Positions 1-5,704 of a stretch of DNA of 8,682 nt are shown here, piece after piece (within the stretch, counting starts at the first letter, position 1; each line of letters opens with the position of its first letter). The notes beneath the pieces are model-generated. The model did not search any database. It had not been told where the DNA came from and was given only the letters and a program-made list of their open reading frames with translations. The position numbers were made by a program, and so were the translations under genes. Source of the DNA: Lachnospiraceae bacterium (GTDB lineage Bacteria; Bacillota; Clostridia; Lachnospirales; Lachnospiraceae); contig DMCJ01000186.1 of the NCBI GenBank assembly GCA_003446735.1, forward strand, positions 1 through 8,682, in the 5' to 3' direction.

Positions 1-390
1 GAAAGCGCCACATATGACAATACGGAGCATATGATCCGGGTTCTTGAGGAGATAAGAAACAGGGGATTTAAGATTTCCATGGATGATTTCGGGACAGGAT
101 ATTCATCCCTTTCGCTCCTTACAGAGATGCCCATCGATACATTAAAGATAGACAAGAGTTTCGTGGATAAGATAGGCTTTGAAAATGAACGTGAAGAAGA
201 TGTTATGGTGATCCGCCTTATCATCTCCCTTGCCAGAGAACTGGGGTTTGTCTGTCTGGCAGAGGGAGCGGAGCGTAAGGAACAGATCGATCGTCTTCGT
301 TCACTTGGATGTGATGTGGTACAGGGGTATTATTACAGCAGGCCCATTCCCATGGAAGAATTCGATGAGAAATATCTTAAGCGTGCTTAG
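1..390 (+). CDS. EAL-domain cyclic-di-GMP phosphodiesterase, C-terminal part (5' end outside window)
   Basis: This is the C-terminal end of an EAL domain, the family that hydrolyses cyclic di-GMP to pGpG. The frame is open from base 1, so the gene begins upstream; the ATG at 31 lies inside the domain and is not the start. Visible family motifs are the ES near the first codons (the E of the TES motif), DDFGTGYSSL with the metal-binding Asp pair, LKIDKSFV with the catalytic Lys, AEGAE with a metal-binding/catalytic Glu, and QGYYYSRP near the end. All catalytic residues expected in this part are present, so it is probably an active enzyme. The usual AEGVET reads AEGAER here, a mild deviation. 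Whether GGDEF, PAS or membrane domains lie upstream cannot be seen. The stop (TAG 388-390) overlaps the stop of the convergent gene. Confidence 0.93.
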   Translation, partial: ESATYDNTEHMIRVLEEIRNRGFKISMDDFGTGYSSLSLLTEMPIDTLKIDKSFVDKIGFENEREEDVMVIRLIISLARELGFVCLAEGAERKEQIDRLRSLGCDVVQGYYYSRPIPMEEFDEKYLKRA

Positions 391-683
391 TTTATAAATC
401 TGATATTCTGGATAAATAAGTCGGCGCCTGCCATCCCCATGGCAAAGAATGTGATCAAAAATACGAGCACGACTGCCGCTTTGTCATATATGATCCTTCT
501 GTCCGTAAATGTTGAGAGCAGTATCTCCGTTCCGAGGCCAATTATGATAAAGGGCCATAGTTTGAATATAAGATCGTAGCTGAAGGCATTTATAAAAAGG
601 TGGAGCAGGAACATTATACCGAAAACTATGAATGAGATTCCTGCTGTTATGGTCCCGACTCTGTGTATTCTTACGGTTTCCAT
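387..683 (-). CDS. Small three-helix membrane protein, LiaI/LiaF-like transmembrane region; last gene of ECF sigma operon
   Basis: A 98-residue, highly hydrophobic protein with three predicted membrane helices (about residues 9-30, 38-57 and 67-85). The pattern KLWPFIIIGLG in the second helix resembles the WPxxLIxxG core of the LiaI/LiaF-like (DUF5668-type) transmembrane region found in cell-envelope-stress proteins of Firmicutes; this is motif resemblance, not a search result. I chose the ATG at 683 because GGGGGAGG lies about 6 bases before it. An in-frame ATG at 704 lies inside the preceding gene and has no comparable site. The start follows the upstream stop by one base (TAAaATG), implying translational coupling. 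Being last in a sigma/anti-sigma operon suggests a role in envelope-stress sensing or protection, but the biochemical function is unknown. Confidence 0.8.
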   Translation of the reverse strand: METVRIHRVGTITAGISFIVFGIMFLLHLFINAFSYDLIFKLWPFIIIGLGTEILLSTFTDRRIIYDKAAVVLVFLITFFAMGMAGADLFIQNIRFIN

Positions 684-684
684 T

Positions 685-1293
685 TTACACCTCCCCCGAG
701 GCAAGATCCTTTTCCTCTATTTTGGGTATTTCCGTGATGGCGGTTTCGGACGCGGTGTTTTCACCGGCGCTTAAATCCAGTTCTTTCTTTTTCCCTTTGA
801 TCAGGTTTATGCCTATTATGATAAACAGGATGGAAAATGCCAGCTGAGGTATCTTCTGTATTAAAGGATAGATATCATTCCAGTAGTTTTCCGGGATCAG
901 GGTGCATATGATCTTGTACAGATAATCCCAGATCTGTGATATACCCACAAGGATCAGAACAACAGCCAGCCATCTTACAGCAGTCTTTGGATCAATACCT
1001 TTCCCGCTCCCGCTCGCAAATTCTTCCCAGATATACTTATCGTCCCACTGCATAAAATCACTATCATCCATACCGGCGACGTTTCTTGCGTGAAAGAAAC
1101 CGTAGAACCAGATCGCGCCGCTGATGATCATCATAAAAGCAAGGTTTTCAAAAAGCATCATCGGTAAAAAAGATATAAAAAATACCATCATCAGGGAAAA
1201 TCCGTTTTTCATGAATCCCATATACATCTCCGCAGCTCCGGGAAGGAATGAAAATATAAATGTTAAAAATCTGCTCTTTTTTTTCTGTTTCAT
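685..1293 (-). CDS. TM2-like multi-pass membrane protein of ECF sigma operon
   Basis: A 202-residue membrane protein. After a Lys-rich start (MKQKKKSR), residues 8-48 (FLPGAAEMYMGFMKNGFSLMMVFF) resemble the TM2 domain, in which a PGxGxxYxG-like turn precedes or separates hydrophobic helices. Membrane segments are visible at about 31-48, 50-68, 108-128 and 148-166. Between them, residues 69-105 form an acidic, aromatic-rich soluble loop. The C-terminal 35 residues are charged and probably disordered. GGAGGT lies about 8 bases before the ATG. The gene follows the anti-sigma gene by 16 bases and runs into the LiaI/LiaF-like gene with a one-base gap, so it belongs to the same transcript. A role in envelope-stress sensing or in modulating the anti-sigma protein is inferred from context; the molecular function is not known. 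Confidence 0.8.
   Translation of the reverse strand: MKQKKKSRFLTFIFSFLPGAAEMYMGFMKNGFSLMMVFFISFLPMMLFENLAFMMIISGAIWFYGFFHARNVAGMDDSDFMQWDDKYIWEEFASGSGKGIDPKTAVRWLAVVLILVGISQIWDYLYKIICTLIPENYWNDIYPLIQKIPQLAFSILFIIIGINLIKGKKKELDLSAGENTASETAITEIPKIEEKDLASGEV
688..697 (-). promoter_or_regulatory. Ribosome binding site for the LiaI/LiaF-like gene
   Basis: On the minus strand GGGGGAGGTG ends just upstream of the ATG at 683, with the GGAGG core about 6 bases away. The site lies inside the last codons of the preceding gene and is what decides the start at 683 rather than 704. Confidence 0.75.
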
Positions 1294-1309
1294 TGTAAAA
1301 ACCTCCGGG

Positions 1310-1735
1310 TTAATTTAATATGTTATCAATTTGTGATCGTATGGATATTTCGGCTTTCTCCAAATATCCGGGTGCATTCATTTCGTCAAGAACTTCCGTT
1401 TTTGTCTTAACCGTTCCGGTAAAAAGCACATCTTCCCTTGATATAAGAGGACTTTCGGAAGCATCATACTCAGGCAAAGAGACTGCTGTTCTCAGATCGG
1501 GAACAAAAGGTACCGTGCACACGAATAAAATGGCAACGGCTACGGCAACAGAGACTCTTGCGCAGTACTGCCGGAAGCTTATTATCTTTCTTTGCTCACG
1601 TATCTTTATGACTGATAAAACTTTATCTTCAATGTAAGACGGCGCCATGGCCAAAGCTTCGTTTTCCGTATCACTGATCAGTTTTCCGAGATCCTCGTCG
1701 CTTAAATAAGGGATCATGTTTTCTGTATCATTCAT
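1310..1735 (-). CDS. Probable anti-sigma factor, single-pass membrane protein
   Basis: A 141-residue protein encoded directly after the ECF sigma factor with an ATGA overlap (start 1735-1733, sigma stop 1734-1732), the classic arrangement for a sigma/anti-sigma pair. Residues 1-57 are a charged cytoplasmic segment including MIPYLSDEDLGKLI and a helix around 32-50. One membrane helix spans about 59-79 (VSVAVAVAILFVCTVPFV), followed by about 60 residues outside the cell. The cytoplasmic part has no HxxxCxxC zinc-binding motif, so it is not a typical ZAS-domain anti-sigma factor. It was assigned from position and topology rather than a strong sequence match. A good AGGAGG site lies about 10 bases before the start, within the end of the sigma gene. 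It presumably holds the sigma factor at the membrane until an envelope signal releases it. Confidence 0.78.
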   Translation of the reverse strand: MNDTENMIPYLSDEDLGKLISDTENEALAMAPSYIEDKVLSVIKIREQRKIISFRQYCARVSVAVAVAILFVCTVPFVPDLRTAVSLPEYDASESPLISREDVLFTGTVKTKTEVLDEMNAPGYLEKAEISIRSQIDNILN

Positions 1736-2229
1736 GTAAGCAGGTCCTCCTTCCTTATCTTTTTTTTCAGCATTTCCCTGGCTCTGTAAATATGTGACTG
1801 TACGGTCTTTAACGGCTGGCCGGATCTTTCCGATATCTCTCTGGCTGTAAGTCCGTCTTCAAAGTGAAGCTTTGCACTCGTTTGGTATGGCTCGGGAAGA
1901 CTGTTACAGTTGTCTTTGAAGTTTTTTATGACTTCTGTGACAACGTACTGCCTCAGCGGGCTGTCATTTGAAGTATCTTCCACAAGCGCCAGATCATCGT
2001 CGGATGTGGCGATTTCACGCCTTTTTGCGGATCGCAGGTGGTCCACACATTTGTTGCTCGCGATCCTGCACAGCCATGCTTTTTCGGACTGGCCGTCAAA
2101 ATCCTTAAGATGCTGATAGGCTGAAATAAATGTTTCCTGGGTGATATCCTCCGCGGTAAAATAATCACCGGTCATTTTAAGGCAAAGAGAGAAGACCAGA
2201 TTCTTATAAGTGTTCATCAGCTCAGTCAA
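1732..2229 (-). CDS. ECF-type RNA polymerase sigma factor (sigma-70 family, TTG start)
   Basis: A 165-residue sigma factor of the extracytoplasmic-function type: only regions 2 and 4 are present, matching the usual length of 160-200. Region 2 covers about residues 7-70, with FTAEDITQETFISAYQHL (region 2.2) and AWLCRIASNKCVDHLRSAKRR (2.3-2.4, -10 recognition). Region 4 covers about 108-155, with LPEPYQTSAKLHFEDGLTAREISE and the helix-turn-helix recognition part PLKTVQSHIYRAREMLKK. The start chosen is TTG at 2229, with AAGGA about 4 bases upstream; ATG at 2217 is an alternative that loses four residues but has no clear binding site. An in-frame TGA at 2256-2254 rules out a longer form. It is followed by its probable anti-sigma factor and two membrane proteins, so it likely directs an envelope-stress regulon including its own operon. 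Target genes cannot be read from the window. Confidence 0.93.
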   Translation of the reverse strand: MTELMNTYKNLVFSLCLKMTGDYFTAEDITQETFISAYQHLKDFDGQSEKAWLCRIASNKCVDHLRSAKRREIATSDDDLALVEDTSNDSPLRQYVVTEVIKNFKDNCNSLPEPYQTSAKLHFEDGLTAREISERSGQPLKTVQSHIYRAREMLKKKIRKEDLLT

Positions 2230-2279
2230 CTTTTCCTTATGATCGATCTTCCCTCACCTTCTTTCCTTTTGCCCTTCAT
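2226..2279 (-). other. Possible 17-codon leader ORF overlapping the sigma factor start
   Basis: An ATG at 2279 opens a reading frame encoding MKGKRKEGEGRSIIRKS, strongly basic, whose TGA stop (2228-2226) overlaps the TTG start of the sigma gene as TTGA. This is the geometry of translational coupling. No Shine-Dalgarno sequence precedes the ATG, and the candidate sigma-operon promoter would start transcription almost at this codon, so translation would have to be leaderless. The purine-rich RNA (AAAAGGAAAGAAGGTGAGGG) may simply be untranslated leader. Treat as a weak candidate. Confidence 0.2.
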
Positions 2280-2286
2280 ACAGTAC

Positions 2287-2313
2287 AACGGATAACAGAA
2301 TAAAAAGTCTGCA
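2287..2313 (-). promoter_or_regulatory. Candidate ECF-type promoter of the sigma/anti-sigma operon
   Basis: Read on the minus strand, TGCAGA (2313-2308), a T-rich 17-base spacer and CGTT (2290-2287) resemble the bipartite promoters of Firmicute ECF sigma factors (TGnAAC near -35, CGTx near -10). It lies about 60 bases before the sigma start, the right place for an autoregulated promoter. The -35 match is imperfect (AGAC instead of AAC) and the short motifs can occur by chance. Confidence 0.35.
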
Positions 2314-2380
2314 AAAAAATTAACTTTTTTATTTTACATCAATAATCCGCTTATGACAAAACGATCCGGGACGGGGATAC

Positions 2381-2410
2381 TTGTCAAAGCTGCCGGTTAT
2401 ATTGTAATAT
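2381..2410 (+). promoter_or_regulatory. Candidate sigma-A promoter of the NSS transporter operon
   Basis: TTGTCA (2381-2386) and TAATAT (2405-2410) are 18 bases apart and lie about 60 bases before the transporter start. The -35 box matches consensus at five of six positions and the -10 box at four of six. A second possibility, TTGATA (2413-2418) with TGATAT (2435-2440), has a weaker -10. The -35 box of the first choice is one arm of an imperfect dyad (2354-2386). Confidence 0.35.
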
Positions 2411-2468
2411 TCTTGATAGACATTGAAATATGAATGATATGGAACGACTGAAGTAAGGAGTTATAAAA

Positions 2469-3830
2469 ATGGAACAGACAAGAGAGAGTTTTGGGAGCAG
2501 ACTTGGCTTTGTGCTCGTAAGTGCAGGCTGTGCTATAGGAATAGGAAACGTATGGAAATTCCCCTATGTATGCGGGCAGAACGGAGGCGCGATATTCGTA
2601 CTGTTTTATCTGCTTTTCCTTATCATAATGGGAATCCCCGTCCTTACTATGGAGCTTGCGATAGGCCGCGGCAGTAAAAAAACGATAGTTGAGGGATATA
2701 AAATCCTTGAAAAGGACGGGAGCAAATGGCATATCCACGGCTATATATGCATAGCGGGATGCTATCTGCTTATGATGTATTACACGACGGTGGCAGGCTG
2801 GATGCTCGCTTATTTCTGGAAATTCCTTACGGGGGTGTTTTCGTCAAAAAGCGTAGAGGATGTTGCTCCCGTATTTACGGATATGCTCTCAAACCCGGGA
2901 GAGATGGCGATCTTTATGGCGATCGTTGTCATAGCCGGATTTGCGGTTCTTTCTTTCGGTGTAAAGAACGGACTTGAAAAAACAAACAAATTCATGATGA
3001 TAGGACTTCTTGCCCTTATACTCGTGCTCGTTATCAACAGCTTACTGCTTAAGGGCGGAAGCGAAGGAATAAGATTCTATCTTCTTCCCAGTGTGGAAAA
3101 CGTTAAAAATGCCGGGATATTTAAGGTGATGACCGCGGCGATGAATCAGGCCTTCTTCACCTTAAGCATAGGAATAGCGTCGATGGAGGTCTTCGGAAGC
3201 TATATGTCAAAGGAGAACACCCTTACCGGAGAGTCCGTAAGGATATGTGCGCTTGATACGTTTGTGGCGCTGATGTCAGGACTTATAATCTTTCCCGCAT
3301 GCTTTGCCTACGGGATACAGCCCGATCAGGGACCTTCCCTTATATTCATAACCCTCCCGAGCGTATTTATAAATATGCCCGGAGGACGTATATGGGGGAC
3401 TTTATTCTTTCTCTTTATGACTTTTGCAAGCTTTTCGACGGTCACGGCCGTTTTTGAGAATCTTGTAGGCTCAATGATGGACAATTTCAAAATATCGAGG
3501 ATAAAGGCCGTTATATCAAATACGATATTCATGCTTATAGCAAGCCTTCCCTGCCTCTTAGGTTATAATATACTTTCAGGTGTTCACCTTATCGGAAACA
3601 GAGATATATTGGACAGTGAGGATTTTATAGTGAGCAATCTGATGCTTCCCATAGGAGCGCTCATATTCCTTCTTTTCTGTGTCACACGTTTCGGATGGGG
3701 CGCTGATGCCTTCCTTGAGGAGTGTAATACCGGAAAGGGAATGAAGATGAGCAGGAAACTGCTGTGGTATTATCGTTTCGTTCTTCCGGTACTTATCCTT
3801 GCAATATTAATAAGCGGACTAAATTTTTAA
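2469..3830 (+). CDS. Neurotransmitter:sodium symporter (NSS/SLC6) family transporter
   Basis: A 453-residue integral membrane protein of the NSS family, the LeuT/MhsT fold that imports amino acids or related amines with sodium. The length equals that of short bacterial members with 11-12 helices. The signature segment is at the start: GFVLVSAGCAIGIGNVWKFPYVCGQNGG (about residues 13-40), with GN at 26-27 of helix 1, which in LeuT helps form the sodium and substrate sites. Helix 6 carries FFTLSIGIASMEVFGSY (about 229-245, unwound substrate-site region) and helix 8 FASFSTVTAVFENLVG (about 319-334, region of the second sodium site). The family's gating Arg in helix 1 (WRFP) is Lys here (WKFP). 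AAGGAG lies 8 bases before the ATG. It is the first gene of an operon with the DegV-family gene 19 bases downstream. The substrate cannot be told from sequence; an amino acid is the likely guess. Confidence 0.93.
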   Translation: MEQTRESFGSRLGFVLVSAGCAIGIGNVWKFPYVCGQNGGAIFVLFYLLFLIIMGIPVLTMELAIGRGSKKTIVEGYKILEKDGSKWHIHGYICIAGCYLLMMYYTTVAGWMLAYFWKFLTGVFSSKSVEDVAPVFTDMLSNPGEMAIFMAIVVIAGFAVLSFGVKNGLEKTNKFMMIGLLALILVLVINSLLLKGGSEGIRFYLLPSVENVKNAGIFKVMTAAMNQAFFTLSIGIASMEVFGSYMSKENTLTGESVRICALDTFVALMSGLIIFPACFAYGIQPDQGPSLIFITLPSVFINMPGGRIWGTLFFLFMTFASFSTVTAVFENLVGSMMDNFKISRIKAVISNTIFMLIASLPCLLGYNILSGVHLIGNRDILDSEDFIVSNLMLPIGALIFLLFCVTRFGWGADAFLEECNTGKGMKMSRKLLWYYRFVLPVLILAILISGLNF

Positions 3831-3849
3831 CATATAAAGGAGAATTAAA

Positions 3850-4680
3850 ATGGGATATCTGATAATAGGAGACAGCTGCTGTGATTTTACCGGAGCACAG
3901 CTAAGCAGCGGAAATTATGTGAGTGTTCCGATGTCTATCATAATAGGAGGGGTGGAATATCCCGATGACGGAACGAGGACCCAGGAGGACTGGATTAGTC
4001 TTATCAAAAACGATGAGGGTTATCCCGGCTCGGCCTGCCCTTCGCCCGATGCTTTTTACAGGGCGTTCGATGCGGATAAAGATAATTATGTCGTTACGCT
4101 CTCTTCCAAGTTAAGCGGTGTTTATAACAGCGCGATGATAGCGGCTGATATGTTCTTAGAGGACAACGAGGACGCGAAGATACATGTCTTTGATTCAAAG
4201 AGTGCCGCAGCAGGGCAGCACCTTGTCTGTGATATGATAGAAGAGGCCGTAAATGAGGGACTGTCTTTTGAAGAAGTTGTAGAAAAGGTCGAGAAGTTCA
4301 GAGACACCATGGAGACGGTATTTGTGCTCAACGATCTTGAGACATTTAAAAGAAACGGCCGTCTTAAGGGAATAAAGGCTGTGGTAGCGACCACTATGAA
4401 CATAAAGCCGGTCCTTCGGGGTGATGACGGAGATATAAAACAGATAGATCAGGGTATAGGAATGCATAAGGCCGTTAACCGCATGCTCTATCATATAGAG
4501 AAAAAAGATATTGACAGGGACAGAAAGGTCAGGATATCCGAGTGTGACAGCAGGGAGCTTTGCTTAAAAGTGGCAAGGATCTTAAAGGAGCGCTTCGGAT
4601 ATAAGGATATAAAGATCATAAAAGGCGGAGGGATCACGACTTCGTATGAAAATCCCGGCGGGATTGTAATAGCAATGTAA
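3850..4680 (+). CDS. DegV-family protein (fatty-acid-binding, FakB-like)
   Basis: A 276-residue cytoplasmic protein of the DegV family, whose studied members (FakB) bind a fatty acid and present it to the kinase FakA for phosphorylation. Motifs in order: IIGDSCCD (residues 5-12, DSxxD-type), ACPSPDAFYRAF (62-73, usually TSxPS), TLSSKLSGVYNSA (83-95), VFDSKSAAAGQ (113-123) and FKRNGRLKG (167-174). The C-terminus reads GGGITTSYENPGGIVIAM where many members have a conserved His in an HxGPG motif, so that His appears to be replaced by Tyr/Asn; lipid handling may differ. The start has AAAGGAG 7 bases upstream. It lies 19 bases after the NSS transporter and 40 before the oxidoreductase, in one probable transcript. 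No fakA gene lies in the window. The family is clear; the bound lipid and role are not. Confidence 0.92.
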   Translation: MGYLIIGDSCCDFTGAQLSSGNYVSVPMSIIIGGVEYPDDGTRTQEDWISLIKNDEGYPGSACPSPDAFYRAFDADKDNYVVTLSSKLSGVYNSAMIAADMFLEDNEDAKIHVFDSKSAAAGQHLVCDMIEEAVNEGLSFEEVVEKVEKFRDTMETVFVLNDLETFKRNGRLKGIKAVVATTMNIKPVLRGDDGDIKQIDQGIGMHKAVNRMLYHIEKKDIDRDRKVRISECDSRELCLKVARILKERFGYKDIKIIKGGGITTSYENPGGIVIAM

Positions 4681-4706
4681 AGGAAAGGTAATAGCAAGAA
4701 TGTTTA

Positions 4707-4717
4707 AAAGGAGGGGC
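4707..4717 (+). promoter_or_regulatory. Ribosome binding site for the Gfo/Idh/MocA oxidoreductase
   Basis: AAAAGGAGGGG with the AGGAGG core 6 bases before the ATG at 4721. It decides the start: the upstream in-frame ATG at 4700 would add seven residues (MFKRRGK) encoded by this site itself. Confidence 0.8.
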
Positions 4718-4720
4718 AAG

Positions 4721-5701
4721 ATGAACAAAGTTAAATGGGGCGTATTAGGGACAGCCAATATCGCAAAAGGTTGTACTATTCCCGGAATGCAGATTGCGGA
4801 AAGTGTTGAATTATATGCGGTAGCGGGAAGAAGTCTTGAAAAAGCCGAAAGATTCAAAAAGGATTTCGGATTTGAAAAGGCATACGGAAGCTATGATGAG
4901 CTTTTAGACGATGCGGATGTACAGGCGGTCTACATACCGCTTCCGAACGGGATCCATAAAGAATGGGTCATAAAGGCATTAAACAAGAAAAAGCATGTTC
5001 TTTGTGAAAAACCGCTTGCATTAAATGCAGATGATGCAAAAGAGATGTTTGAATGTGCAAAGGCTAACGGCGTATATCTGATGGAGGCTTATGCTTATCT
5101 TCACAGTCCCTATGTTGCGAGTCTAAAAAAGGATATAAGTGACGGCCTTATCGGCGAAGTTGATATGATCGAATCGGGATTTCTCACCCAGTATTACAAA
5201 GAAGACATCCGCATGTATAAGGATCAGGGAGGCGGAGCTTTATATGACCTCGGATGCTATACAACGACGATGATACTTTCGCTTACGGACAGCGAGCCGG
5301 AATTCGTACAGGCATCTGCCGAATTCTCGTCTCTTGGTGTGGATCTTATGACAAGTGCGGTGATAAGGTTTAAGAATGGTTTAAGGGCAGCTTTTAATGT
5401 AGGTATGGTCCTTGGGGTTAATACCGATTCCAGATATGACAGATTATATGTCCACGGAAGTAAGGGAGCCATATACTCGGATGTGGAATATAATCAGGCC
5501 GGAGAGCTTTCCTACAGGATAATATCAGATGGAAAAGAGATAGTAAGAAAGGTGAAAGCTCCCCAGAATTATTCGCTTGAGACACAGCAGCTCTCGCAGT
5601 GCGTCTTAGGTAATGAGACTCCTTTCGTGACAGAAGGATTCTCTGTTAAAAACGCAAAACTGCTTGATATGATCTTTGATAAGATCGGATATTATAAATG
5701 A
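4721..5701 (+). CDS. Gfo/Idh/MocA-family NAD(P)-dependent oxidoreductase
   Basis: A 326-residue dehydrogenase of the Gfo/Idh/MocA family, which oxidises or reduces sugars, inositols and related polyols. The N-terminal Rossmann domain (about 1-120) starts with KWGVLGTANIAKG, the glycine-rich nucleotide loop, and carries AVYIPLPNGIHKEW (69-82) and the signature CEKPLALN (95-102) with the catalytic Lys at 97. The C-terminal alpha/beta domain follows, with GGGALYDLGCYTTTM (170-184), where Asp and the following segment form the active site. The GGGALxDxGCY form is closest to the dihydrodiol dehydrogenase/glucose-fructose oxidoreductase branch, but the substrate cannot be assigned. ATG 4721 is preferred over 4700 because of the strong site just before it. 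It is the last gene of the operon behind the DegV-family gene (40-base gap) and ends 3 bases from the stop of the convergent aldo/keto reductase. Confidence 0.93.
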   Translation: MNKVKWGVLGTANIAKGCTIPGMQIAESVELYAVAGRSLEKAERFKKDFGFEKAYGSYDELLDDADVQAVYIPLPNGIHKEWVIKALNKKKHVLCEKPLALNADDAKEMFECAKANGVYLMEAYAYLHSPYVASLKKDISDGLIGEVDMIESGFLTQYYKEDIRMYKDQGGGALYDLGCYTTTMILSLTDSEPEFVQASAEFSSLGVDLMTSAVIRFKNGLRAAFNVGMVLGVNTDSRYDRLYVHGSKGAIYSDVEYNQAGELSYRIISDGKEIVRKVKAPQNYSLETQQLSQCVLGNETPFVTEGFSVKNAKLLDMIFDKIGYYK

Positions 5702-5704
5702 TAC

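Noticed and set aside
375..389. Possible hairpin CTTAAGCGTGCTTAG at the convergent gene ends
   Set aside because: Only about four base pairs with no following T-run on either strand; not a credible intrinsic terminator.
2302..2329. Inverted repeat AAAAAGT...ACTTTTT between the sigma operon and the transporter gene
   Set aside because: The stem would be nearly all A-T with a 14-base loop, in a region of promoters rather than gene ends; too weak for a terminator and likely chance in AT-rich DNA.
2382..2387. Perfect TTGACA on the minus strand upstream of the sigma gene
   Set aside because: No acceptable -10 box lies 16-18 bases downstream on that strand, so a sigma-A promoter for the sigma operon is not supported there.
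4700..4720. Longer start for the Gfo/Idh/MocA oxidoreductase at ATG 4700
   Set aside because: The seven added residues are encoded by the strong ribosome binding site itself, and the Rossmann strand normally begins a few residues after the start, as it does from 4721.
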